Below, piece by piece: positions 32,320 through 39,934 of a stretch of 64,000 bases of DNA. Under the pieces are notes generated by a model. That model searched no databases. It saw nothing but the letters and a program-made list of their open reading frames with translations, and was not told the origin of the DNA. Each line of letters begins with the position of its first letter. Position 1 is the stretch's first letter. The stretch is from JBNJGB01 sp051747385 (lineage in GTDB: Bacteria > Myxococcota_A > UBA9042 > PHBI01 > JACKFB01), in assembly GCA_051747385.1 (NCBI GenBank), contig JBNJGB010000017.1, positions 62,001 through 126,000 on the forward strand, read 5' to 3'. Position numbers and translations under genes: made by a program.

Positions 32320-33461
32320 GATCGCCTCCCCGGCTCGGGCGGGTGCGTGGGATCGCCGGCGGGGGCCTCCGGCGCGGCGTCGGGCGCGTGGGCCAGGTGG
32401 CCGGTCGTCGTGATCCGCTGGAAGTCCTCGATGGGCACGATCTGATCCACGGAGATGCGCACGAACATGGTCCCCACCCGGTAGTCGCCTCCCGGGTCGA
32501 CCTCCTCGCCCCGGGCCAGCCGCACGACGGCGTGGGGGAGGTTCAGGCCCGCCCCGGCGCTCAGGTAGCACCAGGCCGGGAAGCGCGGGTTCACCTCCAG
32601 GAGGTGATGGCCGCCGTCCTCGTCGCGCACGACCTCCACCTCGCAGGGGCCCCGCCAGCGGCTCACCCCCATGAACCGGCGGGTGAGGCGCTCCAGCTCG
32701 GGATCCCGGACCGTCACCCCGGCCCAGCCCTTGCCCTTGTCGGTGATCCAGGTCTTGCGCATGGGCACGGCGCCGACCAGCCCCCCCCGCCCGTCGCCGA
32801 CCGCCACCACGTTCAGCTCGTCGCCCCGAAGGAACGCCTGCACGATCACAGGGAGCCCCCACCGCGCGACGGTGCCGTGCCAGGCCCGGACCGCCTCGTC
32901 CAGGTCGTGCGCCACCGTCGCCCCGTAGTACGCGCCCTTCACGACGAACGGATACGGGATCTCCTCGTGGAGGTCGTACAGCGCGTCGACGCTCCCCACC
33001 ATGCGGGTCTCCGGCACGGGGATGCCCGACGCCCGCCCCAGGGCCGCCAGGTGCGCCTTGGAGCGAAGCTCGTACTGCTCGGCGGTGGGCAGGAACGTGC
33101 CGATCCCCTGCTCGGCGAGCCAGGGCTCGAGCGAGATGAAGGAGGGAAGCTCCGCGTCCAGGGTGGGCACGATCACGTCCAGGCCCACCTCCTCGCGGAT
33201 GTCGTCCAGTCGGGCGCGGAGGGCGTCCGCGCCCTCGGACGGGTAGGGGACGAGGAAGGCATCGTCCACCAGCCCGCGAGCGTACACGCCGGGCTCCAGG
33301 CTGTCGTAGGCGAGCCCGACGACGTGCACGTCCCGCCCCAGCGCGTGCCGGAGGGAGCGGACGACCGCCACGCCGGGCCCGGGGTTGTCGGTGGCGTTGA
33401 GGCCGGTCACGCCCACGCGGAGCGGCCGCTCGGGGTCGGTGGGAGGCGCCGCCATGCTCAC
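32316..33461 (-). CDS. ATP-grasp ligase
   Basis: The 381-aa protein has a pre-ATP-grasp domain (LRVGVTGLNATDNPGPGVAVVRSLR) and an ATP-grasp domain: SKAHLAALGRASGIPVPET, PFVVKGAYYGATVAHD with the nucleotide lysine near residue 180, GLPVIVQAFLRGDELNVVAVGDG, and the metal-binding EVEVVRDEDGGHHLLEVNPRFPAW near 285-305. It resembles CarB-like or amino acid/peptide ligases. The GTG at 33461 overlaps the PqqD stop (GTGA); an ATG at 33455 is the alternative start. It sits in a cluster that also encodes a peptide-chaperone-like protein. Substrate unknown. Confidence 0.8.
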   Translation of the reverse strand: MSMAAPPTDPERPLRVGVTGLNATDNPGPGVAVVRSLRHALGRDVHVVGLAYDSLEPGVYARGLVDDAFLVPYPSEGADALRARLDDIREEVGLDVIVPTLDAELPSFISLEPWLAEQGIGTFLPTAEQYELRSKAHLAALGRASGIPVPETRMVGSVDALYDLHEEIPYPFVVKGAYYGATVAHDLDEAVRAWHGTVARWGLPVIVQAFLRGDELNVVAVGDGRGGLVGAVPMRKTWITDKGKGWAGVTVRDPELERLTRRFMGVSRWRGPCEVEVVRDEDGGHHLLEVNPRFPAWCYLSAGAGLNLPHAVVRLARGEEVDPGGDYRVGTMFVRISVDQIVPIEDFQRITTTGHLAHAPDAAPEAPAGDPTHPPEPGRRS

Positions 33462-33724
33462 AGCTCGAAGTCCGTGGGGAGCAGCCCGCTCTGCCGGAGG
33501 GATTGCGTGAAATCGCCCAGGTCGCGGGCCAGATCGTCCTCGTCCATCACGTCGAAGCGCTCGCCCAGGCGCTCGAGGATGGCGTCCCGGTCGAGGCCGT
33601 CCTTGAGCGCCCGCAGGATCTCCAGGCCCGTGGCGTTCACGCTGAACGTGTGCCCCGTGTAGGGATCGAAGAGGAAGCCCGTGTCGCTCAGGGCCAGGTC
33701 GTGCAGCTTCTGCGGCGTCCCCAT
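33458..33724 (-). CDS. PqqD-family protein
   Basis: The 88-aa protein matches the PqqD/peptide-chaperone family: LALSDTGFLFDPYTGHTFSVNATGLEILRALKDGLDRDAILERLGERFDV followed by an acidic helix (MDEDDLARDLGDFTQSLRQSGLL). In RiPP pathways PqqD-like domains bind a precursor peptide and present it to a radical SAM enzyme; no such enzyme lies here. A precursor peptide gene is not visible either. It overlaps the ATP-grasp gene by four bases and lies 31 bp after the first gene of the operon. ATG 33724 follows GAGGAGACGCC. Confidence 0.8.
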   Translation of the reverse strand: MGTPQKLHDLALSDTGFLFDPYTGHTFSVNATGLEILRALKDGLDRDAILERLGERFDVMDEDDLARDLGDFTQSLRQSGLLPTDFEL

Positions 33725-33755
33725 GGCGTCTCCTCGCGTCGGGCGCGGCGGCCCC

Positions 33756-34961
33756 TCAGAGCATACCGGTGATGGCGAGCGTGCCAAGGTGCGCCGCGCC
33801 GGCCGGGACGTCCGGCGTCGCCTCGAGGAGGTGCACCTCGTAGTCCAGGGACAGGTGCCAGCCCTCGGCCACGCGCACCGAGACACCGGCGTGGGCGCCG
33901 CCCTCGATCCGCTGGACCAGGTTCCACGTGGCGGACTGGCCCAGGTAGGTGGGCCGCTCCTCGAGGCCCAGCTTGCCCCCCGCCCGCAGGGACACGACCT
34001 CGCCCTGCCACGCCAGGGTCGCGAAGCCGGAGCCCAGGACGTCGCCGTCCGCGCCCTGCACGGCGCCCCCCGGGGTGATCGACAAGCCGGCCCCGAGCGG
34101 CATGCGCCAGGCGAGCGCGCCGCGGACCACGTCCAGGTCGTCGAAGGCGCCCCAGGATCCCTCCACGACGAGGTCGCCCCACGGGCTCCAGCGGGCCGAC
34201 AGGCCGCCCACCGTCCCGCCCGGACGCGGACCACCGTCGCCGACGTGCCCGACGTGGGCGGCGATCCCGGCGATCTCCCGGGCCCACCCGGCGGTCGCCC
34301 AGGCCTCGTGGCGGAGATCGTACCCGGTGCTCGTCCGGCGCCGCCTCCCGCCGCCGAACGACTCCGCCTCCGTCTCGTACCAGGTCGCCCGGTAGACGGC
34401 GCCCGCGAGGAAGCCCGCGCGATGCTGCGCGTGGAGCCCCAGCGCCACGCCGTAGGCCCGCGGAACCGCCGGATCGTCCGGATAGGCCTGACCCACGAAC
34501 GCGACGGTGGGGGTCCAGCGGACCGCGGGCACCGTCGCCGCCTCCAGCCCGGACCGGGCGCTCCCGTCCCGCGGATGCTCCTCGAGGACGGCGCGGAAGA
34601 CCTCGGCGGCCTGCTCGTCGCGCTCCAGGGCCAGGAGCGTCCAGCCCAGCCCCAGCCGGGTCTCCCGGGCCCCGCCCGACAGGATCACGGCGCGCCGGAA
34701 GGCCTCCTCGGCGCCCTCCATGTCCCCCGCCTCGTAGCGGACCTGCGCGAGGCGCAGCGTCAGGCGGAAGTCCTGGGGATACTCCCGCGCCAGGGCCTCG
34801 AGGGCCGACGCGGCCTCCCGGTGGCGCCCCTCGGAGGCCAGCGCCTCGGCCCGGGCCAGGTCGTCGTCGTAGCCGGCCAGGGACGGGGCGGCCACGCCCA
34901 GCAGCAGCGCCAGGGCGACCACCGCCAATCCCCGGTGGGTCCCGTGTCCACGGCGTCTCAA
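33756..34961 (-). CDS. TPR/outer-membrane beta-barrel protein (first gene of operon)
   Basis: The 401-aa protein begins with a signal peptide (GLAVVALALLLGVAAPSLA). Next are tetratricopeptide repeats, about residues 35-140 (EGRHREAASALEALAREYPQDFRLTLRL, AEEAFRRAVIL, EQAAEVFRAVLEEHP). From about residue 155 the sequence is Gly/Tyr/Trp-alternating with beta-barrel features (TVAFVGQAYPD, WHLSLDYEVHLLE), much as in YaiO-type outer-membrane proteins. TTG 34961 is chosen as start: GAGGAGG lies 4-5 bases ahead and it puts the signal peptide at the N-terminus. A sigma-54-like box lies just upstream. Confidence 0.7.
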   Translation of the reverse strand: MRRRGHGTHRGLAVVALALLLGVAAPSLAGYDDDLARAEALASEGRHREAASALEALAREYPQDFRLTLRLAQVRYEAGDMEGAEEAFRRAVILSGGARETRLGLGWTLLALERDEQAAEVFRAVLEEHPRDGSARSGLEAATVPAVRWTPTVAFVGQAYPDDPAVPRAYGVALGLHAQHRAGFLAGAVYRATWYETEAESFGGGRRRRTSTGYDLRHEAWATAGWAREIAGIAAHVGHVGDGGPRPGGTVGGLSARWSPWGDLVVEGSWGAFDDLDVVRGALAWRMPLGAGLSITPGGAVQGADGDVLGSGFATLAWQGEVVSLRAGGKLGLEERPTYLGQSATWNLVQRIEGGAHAGVSVRVAEGWHLSLDYEVHLLEATPDVPAGAAHLGTLAITGML

Positions 34962-34985
34962 GAGGCCTCCTCGGCGCGGATGCGA

Positions 34986-35001
34986 AGCAAGGTCCATACC
35001 A
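34986..35001 (-). promoter_or_regulatory. sigma-54-like promoter candidate for the PqqD operon
   Basis: On the minus strand, TGGTATGGACCTTGCT has GG and GC 10 bases apart and a perfect TTGCT; two bases of TGGCAC differ. The predicted start near 34975 would leave a leader of about 14 nt before the TTG at 34961, containing the GAGGAGG site. Confidence 0.35.
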
Positions 35002-35031
35002 CGACCGAGCGGTGGCTCGCGGCGGAGCGGG

Positions 35032-35206
35032 CAGGGCAATCGCAAGTTCGGAAAAGTGAGGGCCGCGCGGCGGTACGGCGCCCGGCGCCGGATTGCACCC
35101 GCTCGGAACGATAGGTTTTGGGCGTCTGAGAGCAGGCAAGGGCAAGGGCAAGGGCAAGGGCAAGGGCAAGGGCAAGGGAGGGCGGTCGAGTTTGCGACCG
35201 CCCTGG
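35032..35206 (+). repeat. composite GGCAAG repeat, full form, divergent gap
   Basis: The copy has the conserved module (CAGGGCAATCGCAAGTTCGG onward), a (GGCAAG)7 array at 35135-35176 and a hairpin GGGCGGTCG-AGTTTG-CGACCGCCC at 35180-35203. It lies between the PqqD operon and the MopE-like gene, which diverge. GGCGGAGCGGG occurs on both flanks (about 35021 and 35205), so the unit may be inserted or was once tandem. This is the longest full copy. Confidence 0.9.
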
Positions 35207-35223
35207 CGGAGCGGGTTCCGGGG

Positions 35224-35252
35224 CTGGCATTGGCGGGCGCGGCCGCTATGAT
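35224..35252 (+). promoter_or_regulatory. sigma-70-like promoter candidate for the MopE-like gene
   Basis: CTGGCA (-35, 4 of 6) and TATGAT (-10, 5 of 6) are separated by 17 bases. Predicted start is near 35259, leaving a short leader before the ATG at 35283. Confidence 0.4.
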
Positions 35253-35282
35253 TCGGTCCGCCCGGCCTGCCTGGAGAGCCCC

Positions 35283-36062
35283 ATGCCGTTCCGCAAAGTG
35301 TCCCGGATCCTCCTCGGGTGTCTCGTCGCGACGTCTCTCGCCGTCTCGTGCGACGATGGGGGAGGCCCCGAGTCGCTCCTGCTCGAGATCCGCTCGGACC
35401 CGCCACAGACGGCCTCCGGAAATCCGCTCGAGGCTGTCCGGATCCTCTTCACGGACGGCGAGACGAACCTCCCCGTGGATCCCTCGGACTCGGACTTCAA
35501 CTACACGCCCGACGACGAGGTCTGGAACGACCCGGTGCGAGAGCCCTTCGTCGTCCGGGTGGAGTACGGCGGCCAGACCTTCGCGGACGACGAGGTGGTC
35601 GTGCTGGTCACCGGGTGGGTGGACGGCCGCGCCGTGACGCGATTCGAGCGGACCCTGGACCTCACCGAGGCCCGGGTGGTCTCGGCGGACCTCCGCGCCG
35701 CGCCCGAGGATTGCGACGCCGACGGGGACGGGTTCGCGGACTGCGCCATGGCCGGGTGCTGCGCCCCGAACCGCGACGAGCTGTCGGACTGCGAGCCGGG
35801 CGAGAAGACCTTTCACCCGTTCTTCTCCGGTGGCGAGCCGTGTGACGACCTGGACAACGACTGCGACGGGTTCACGGACGAGGGCTTCCCGAAGCTGGGC
35901 GAGCTGTGCGACGGGGGCGACTCGGACGACTGCGCCACCGGCACCTGGACCTGCAACGCCACGGGCGACGGCGTGGAGTGCCTCGAGAGTGGGGGCGTCG
36001 GGGACACGTGCGGAGACGGAGTCGACAACGACTGCGACGGCGACACGGACGAGGGCTGCTGA
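35283..36062 (+). CDS. MopE-like calcium-binding lipoprotein
   Basis: The 259-aa protein has a lipoprotein signal (LLGCLVATSLAVSCD, Cys near residue 23). A beta-rich middle domain follows, about residues 30-140. The C-terminal part carries Asp/Asn-rich calcium-type motifs with Cys pairs: DADGDGFADCAMAGC, DDLDNDCDGFTDEGF and DGVDNDCDGDTDEGC. These DNDCDGxxDEG units are those of MopE-type putative metal-binding proteins, very common in Myxococcota surface proteins. The role is unknown. The Cys content suggests a disulfide-stabilised extracytoplasmic fold. It converges on the AI-2E gene with 5 bp between stops. Confidence 0.85.
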   Translation: MPFRKVSRILLGCLVATSLAVSCDDGGGPESLLLEIRSDPPQTASGNPLEAVRILFTDGETNLPVDPSDSDFNYTPDDEVWNDPVREPFVVRVEYGGQTFADDEVVVLVTGWVDGRAVTRFERTLDLTEARVVSADLRAAPEDCDADGDGFADCAMAGCCAPNRDELSDCEPGEKTFHPFFSGGEPCDDLDNDCDGFTDEGFPKLGELCDGGDSDDCATGTWTCNATGDGVECLESGGVGDTCGDGVDNDCDGDTDEGC

Positions 36063-36067
36063 GCCCG

Positions 36068-37114
36068 TCAGGGGCCCTCGTCCGCCGGCGGCAGGTCCTT
36101 GCGGCCGTCGCCCAGCACGACGGCCACCGGTCGCAGGGGCTCCACGTCCTCGCAGGCGATCTTGATGACCGCCGTGAGCGGCACCGCGAGCACGACGCCC
36201 AGGACACCCCAGAACCATCCCCAGAAGAGGAGGGAGATGAGGATCACCAGGGGCGACAGGTGCAGGGAGCGCCCCATCAGGCGGGGCTCGATGATGTAGC
36301 CGATGGTCCCCTGGATGGAGGCGAGGACCAGGAGCACGGCGAGACCTCCCGAGGCGCCCTCGAACTGGATGAAGGCCAGGAGCGTCGGCGGGATGACCGC
36401 GATGACCGAGCCGATGTTGGGGATGAAGTTGAGCTGGAAGGCGATGACCCCCCAGATGAGCGCGAAGTCGAGGCCCATGGACCACGTCACGACGCCGGTG
36501 AGGAAGCCCGTCGTGGCGCTCACGAGGGTCTTCATCCGCACATAGCTCTGGACCTTCTTCGCCGCCGAGTGGAGGACCATCCGCGTGTGGGGCGCCTCGA
36601 ACAGCTCCGCCGACTTCCGGCGCAGGGCCGGCGCCTCCACGAGCATGAACACCACGAGGACCAGGACGAGCAGGACCTCGCCGAGCACGAGGGCCAGGGA
36701 GCGGATGCCCGAGGTGAGCACGCCGAGGCCCTCCCGGAGGTTGTCCGGCGCGCCCAGGTCGTCCCACGTCACGTGCAGCCCGAAGCGGTTGAGGAAGTGG
36801 AAGAAGCCCTCGGTCATCCCCTCGAAGCGCTCCGCGTAGCGTGGAAGCTCGTCCAGGATGGAGCGGACCTGCAGGGAGAGGCTGGCCCCGAAGCCGCTGA
36901 ACAGCAGGGCCATCCCGAAGAAGACGACGCTCAGGGCCACCCAGCGCGGCACCCGCTTCTGCAGCCAGTGGACGGCCGGCTCGAGCAGGAGGGCCAGGAA
37001 CATGGCGACGATCACGAGCACCGTCACCGGGCGGGTGTAGTACAGGACGAACCCGACCAGGATGGTCGCGATGATCCCCAGGAGGAGCTGCATCGACCGG
37101 CTGCTGTTGGACAT
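36068..37114 (-). CDS. AI-2E family (PerM-type) transporter
   Basis: The 348-aa membrane protein has seven to eight membrane segments and the family's large hydrophilic loop between segments 3 and 4. Landmarks are VALSVVFFGMALLF, LLVLVLVVFMLVEAP, GVVTWSMGLDFALIWGVIAFQLNFIPNIGSVIAVIPP, GTIGYIIEPRLMGRSLHLSPLVILISLLFWGWFWGVLG. The NFIPNIGS and EPRxMG segments are typical of the AI-2E/PerM family. Substrate is not established; some members export small molecules or exchange ions. Start at 37114 has a weak ribosome site. Confidence 0.9.
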   Translation of the reverse strand: MSNSSRSMQLLLGIIATILVGFVLYYTRPVTVLVIVAMFLALLLEPAVHWLQKRVPRWVALSVVFFGMALLFSGFGASLSLQVRSILDELPRYAERFEGMTEGFFHFLNRFGLHVTWDDLGAPDNLREGLGVLTSGIRSLALVLGEVLLVLVLVVFMLVEAPALRRKSAELFEAPHTRMVLHSAAKKVQSYVRMKTLVSATTGFLTGVVTWSMGLDFALIWGVIAFQLNFIPNIGSVIAVIPPTLLAFIQFEGASGGLAVLLVLASIQGTIGYIIEPRLMGRSLHLSPLVILISLLFWGWFWGVLGVVLAVPLTAVIKIACEDVEPLRPVAVVLGDGRKDLPPADEGP

Positions 37115-37231
37115 CGGCGCTCGCGAGTAGTGGCCTCGTGCAAACCGTAGCACCGATCCAGGACCGGGGCAGCTTCAGTCCGGGCGCGGCCCGGGCTTGC
37201 CGGCGAGACGTCTCCGGTGGCACACGGGGGC

Positions 37232-38176
37232 ATGGCCATCCGACACGAGCTCTCGTGGTCCGCCTCCCGGGCGAAGACCTTCGACGCCTGCCGCCGGCAA
37301 TACTACTACACCTACTACCTGTCCTGGGGCGGCTGGAAGCGGTCCGCCCCCGAGGTGCGGCAGCGGGCGTGGGTCCTCAAGAAGATGACCCGGATGCCCA
37401 TGCTGTCCGGGTCCATCGTCCACGAGGCCCTCGAGGGCTGGCTGCGGGGCCGCATGGAGGGCCGCACGGCGGAGGCGGGGGACGTCGTCACCTGGGCCGA
37501 GCGGGAGCTGCGCACACGCTACCGTGTCTCGCGCGACGGGGAGTGGCGTCGGCGCCCGGCGCGCCTGACCCACCTGGCGGAGCACCACTACGGGGAGCCG
37601 CGGATCGACGAGGCGAGCGGCGCGGCCGCCGACTACGGGAAGACCCACCTCGAGCGGATCCGGCGGTGCCTGGAGGGGTTCTTCGAGGCGCGGGACGAGC
37701 GCCTGGCCGCCGTGCACGACGCGCATCCGTCGGAATACGTGGCGGTCGAGGACATGAGCACCTTCGACGTGGCGGGGACGCGGGTGTTCGCGGTGCCCGA
37801 CTTCGCCGTCCGGGACGCCGACGGCCTGGTGCACATCTACGACTGGAAGACGGGGCGGCCCCGGGAGGCCGACGCCTTCCAGCTCGCGGGCTACGCCCTG
37901 TACGCCACGCGCCACTGGGGCGTCGACGCCGAGCAGGTGCGCTGCCACGCCGCGTACCTGGGCGACGGCGACGTCCGCTCCGACGCCTTCACCGCCAGCG
38001 ACCTCCACGAGGCGGAGCAGGCCATCGTGGCCTCCATCGGGGAGATGGCCCCGCTGCACTTCGACGCCGACCGGCACGCGGGGGACCGAGCGGACTTCCC
38101 CATGATCCCCGAGGACTCCCCGGCCCGGCGCGCCTGCGGCCGGTGCAACTTCCGGGAGCTCTGCGACCGGGCCTGA
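37232..38176 (+). CDS. PD-(D/E)XK nuclease with [4Fe-4S] cysteines (Cas4/AddB-like)
   Basis: This 314-aa protein is a stand-alone RecB-type nuclease. One Cys is in SASRAKTFDACRRQYYYTYYL near residue 20, and the other three are in RRACGRCNFRELC near 300, so a Cas4-like Fe-S ring is expected. The nuclease core is LSGSIVHEALEGW near 60, PDFAVRDADGLVHIYDWKTG near 195 (D...DxK) and QLAGYALYA. No helicase, Cas or AddA gene is nearby. It should process DNA ends, but its partner is unknown. ATG 37232 is chosen over the GTG at 37217 because the conserved N-terminus fits it. Confidence 0.85.
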   Translation: MAIRHELSWSASRAKTFDACRRQYYYTYYLSWGGWKRSAPEVRQRAWVLKKMTRMPMLSGSIVHEALEGWLRGRMEGRTAEAGDVVTWAERELRTRYRVSRDGEWRRRPARLTHLAEHHYGEPRIDEASGAAADYGKTHLERIRRCLEGFFEARDERLAAVHDAHPSEYVAVEDMSTFDVAGTRVFAVPDFAVRDADGLVHIYDWKTGRPREADAFQLAGYALYATRHWGVDAEQVRCHAAYLGDGDVRSDAFTASDLHEAEQAIVASIGEMAPLHFDADRHAGDRADFPMIPEDSPARRACGRCNFRELCDRA

Positions 38177-38183
38177 ACCCGAC

Positions 38184-38897
38184 CTACTCGGCCCTGGCGT
38201 CCCGCTCGAAGTCGCCGCCGCCGGACACGCGGCGGAGGTCCTCCGGTGTCCAGCCGTAGATCTCGTGCCAGGACTCCACGATGCGCTCGAACGGCACGTC
38301 GGCGTACTCGCCGCGGTAGCGCACGTACTCCATGTGGCGCCGGCCCCGGAGGTCGTGGGGCTGGTAGATGGAGTCCGAGCGGCCGTCGAACTCCAGCAGC
38401 GCCACCCCGGCGTGCTCGCAGAGGCTCCGGTTGAAGGCGGGCGTGGCCTTCACCCAGCGCCCCTCGAGGTACAGCTCCGTGTAGCCGTGCCAGGCGAACA
38501 CGTCCGTGCCCATGAGGCGCTTCAGCTTGTCGGAGGTCAGGTGGTTGCGCACGTCCGCGAAGCCGAGCCGCGCCGGGATTCCCACGGCGCGCGCGCCCGC
38601 AGCGAGGAGCGCCGCCTTGTTCACGCAGAACCCGCGGCCGAGTTCGAGCGTGGCGCTGGCCGTGAAGTACCGCGGCGTCAGGTCGATGCGGTACGGATCG
38701 TAGCGCACGCCGTCGCGGACGGCCTCGTACAGCCGGACGGCCGCCTCCACGTCGTCCTCCGCGCCCTCCGTGACCTCCCGGGCCCAGGCCACGACGGCCG
38801 GGTGATCGCTGTCCACGTAGCGGCCGGGGCCGAGGCAGTCCTCGGGCCGGGGCGCGTCCTTCGCCTGTTCGGTGCGCTCGTCCATCGTAGACACCAT
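38184..38897 (-). CDS. transglutaminase-like cysteine protease family protein
   Basis: The 237-aa protein has a transglutaminase-fold core: RYDPYRIDLTPRYFTASATLELGRGFCVNKAALLAAGARAVGIPAR near residues 80-120 carries the catalytic Cys (FCVNKA), and DVFAWHGYTELYLEGRWVKATPAFN near 150-175 carries the catalytic His. In many relatives the position after WVKx is Asp, but it is less obvious here. No signal peptide is seen, so it is probably cytoplasmic. The start at 38897 has no strong ribosome site; 38885 is an alternative. It diverges from yceI across a double repeat. Confidence 0.8.
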   Translation of the reverse strand: MVSTMDERTEQAKDAPRPEDCLGPGRYVDSDHPAVVAWAREVTEGAEDDVEAAVRLYEAVRDGVRYDPYRIDLTPRYFTASATLELGRGFCVNKAALLAAGARAVGIPARLGFADVRNHLTSDKLKRLMGTDVFAWHGYTELYLEGRWVKATPAFNRSLCEHAGVALLEFDGRSDSIYQPHDLRGRRHMEYVRYRGEYADVPFERIVESWHEIYGWTPEDLRRVSGGGDFERDARAE

Positions 38898-38916
38898 CGC
38901 CACCGACCACCCCGGA

Positions 38917-39143
38917 GGCAAGGGCAAGGGCAAGGGCAAGGGCAAGGAAGGGCGGTCGACTTGGCGACCGCCCTGGGGCGGCGGGCAGGGCTATCGCAAA
39001 GTCGGAGAACTGTGGGCCGCGCGGCGGCACGGCGCCCGGCGCCGGATTGCACCCGCTCGGAAACGATGGACTTTGCGCGTCTGAGCGCAGGCAAGGGCAA
39101 GGGCAAGGGCAAGGAAGGGCGGTCGACTTGGCGACCGCCCTGG
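38917..39143 (+). repeat. tandem composite GGCAAG repeats, divergent gap
   Basis: A first array (GGCAAG)5 at 38917-38946 is followed by hairpin GGGCGGTCG-ACTTGG-CGACCGCCC (38950-38973). A full unit then begins CAGGGCTATCGCAAAG at 38986, with the module, (GGCAAG)4 at 39090-39113 and a second hairpin at 39117-39140. The loops ACTTGG are shared by both, unlike the ACTTTG/AGTTTG loops elsewhere, which suggests local duplication. They fill the gap between the diverging transglutaminase and yceI genes. Confidence 0.9.
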
Positions 39144-39318
39144 CGCGGCGGACACCACCCATTGACGTTGAAGCGTTCGTCCTCGATCCTGGCGAGACTT
39201 CCACACACGAGCCACGCAATCCGGCGCCGCGGGCCTTCCCGTCCGTCGCGACCGGGTTCGCCCCGCGTCCGGCGGCTCGTCGCCTCCGGGCGCGTCCAAC
39301 CCAGCAGGAGGAGATCCC

Positions 39319-39912
39319 ATGAAGATCCATCGCACGACGTCGTTCGCCCTCGCCGCCCTGATGGTCCTGGGCACCCTGGTCGTCGCCCCCGCCTCGGCCT
39401 CCGCCGCCGAGAAGTACGAGACGGACCCGGCCCACACCTTCCTGCTGTTCAGGGCCAAGCACCTGGGCGCCGGCTACGCCTTCGGCCAGTTCCTCGAGGT
39501 GAGCGGCGAGTTCACCTACGACGAGGACGACGTGTCCAAGAGCAAGGTCGAGTTCGAGGCCAAGGCGGACAGCGTCTTCACGAACAACAAGAAGCGCGAC
39601 GATCACCTCAAGAGCCCGGACTTCCTGAACGCGCGCCAGTTCCCCGTGGTCAGCTTCGAGAGCAAGAAGGTCGAGGCCGCCGGGGACGACGAGTACTCGG
39701 TCACCGGCGACCTGAAGCTCCACGGCGTAACGAAGGAGATCACCATCACCGTCGAGATGACGGGCACCGGCAAGAGCCCCCAGGGCAACTTCCACCGGGG
39801 TTTCCTGACCGAGTTCACCATCGACCGGACGGACTTCGGCATGGAGAAGCTCCCGGGCGCGGTGGGCAACGACATCCGGATCACCCTCGCCGCCGAGGGC
39901 ATCCGCCAGTAG
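39319..39912 (+). CDS. YceI family periplasmic protein
   Basis: The 197-aa protein has a signal peptide (FALAALMVLGTLVVAPASASA) and a YceI lipocalin-like barrel: YETDPAHTFLLFRAKHLGAGYAFGQFLEVSGEFTYD, DHLKSPDFLNARQFPVVSFES and GVTKEITITVEMTGTG. The barrel is thought to bind isoprenoid-like lipids. ATG 39319 is preceded by CAGGAGGAGATCCC. A TTGACG -35-like box near 39162 lies upstream, just past the composite repeat. A hypothetical membrane protein follows after 22 bp. Confidence 0.92.
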   Translation: MKIHRTTSFALAALMVLGTLVVAPASASAAEKYETDPAHTFLLFRAKHLGAGYAFGQFLEVSGEFTYDEDDVSKSKVEFEAKADSVFTNNKKRDDHLKSPDFLNARQFPVVSFESKKVEAAGDDEYSVTGDLKLHGVTKEITITVEMTGTGKSPQGNFHRGFLTEFTIDRTDFGMEKLPGAVGNDIRITLAAEGIRQ

Positions 39913-39934
39913 CCGGCGGGAGGACGCGGCCCAC

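Noticed and set aside
32725..32745. CTTGCCCTTGTC inside the ATP-grasp gene as a reverse-strand GGCAAG array
   Set aside because: It encodes the TDKGKGW segment of the protein and has only about two units.
37217..37232. TGGCACA upstream of the nuclease gene as a -24 element
   Set aside because: No GC doublet stands at the right distance; the bases there are GGCATG.
25534..39208. Frames whose translations contain runs like PLPLPLPL, CPCPCPCP or GKGKGK
   Set aside because: They are translations of the (GGCAAG)n arrays and their complements; they lack ribosome sites and merge with real genes only by reading through intergenic repeats.
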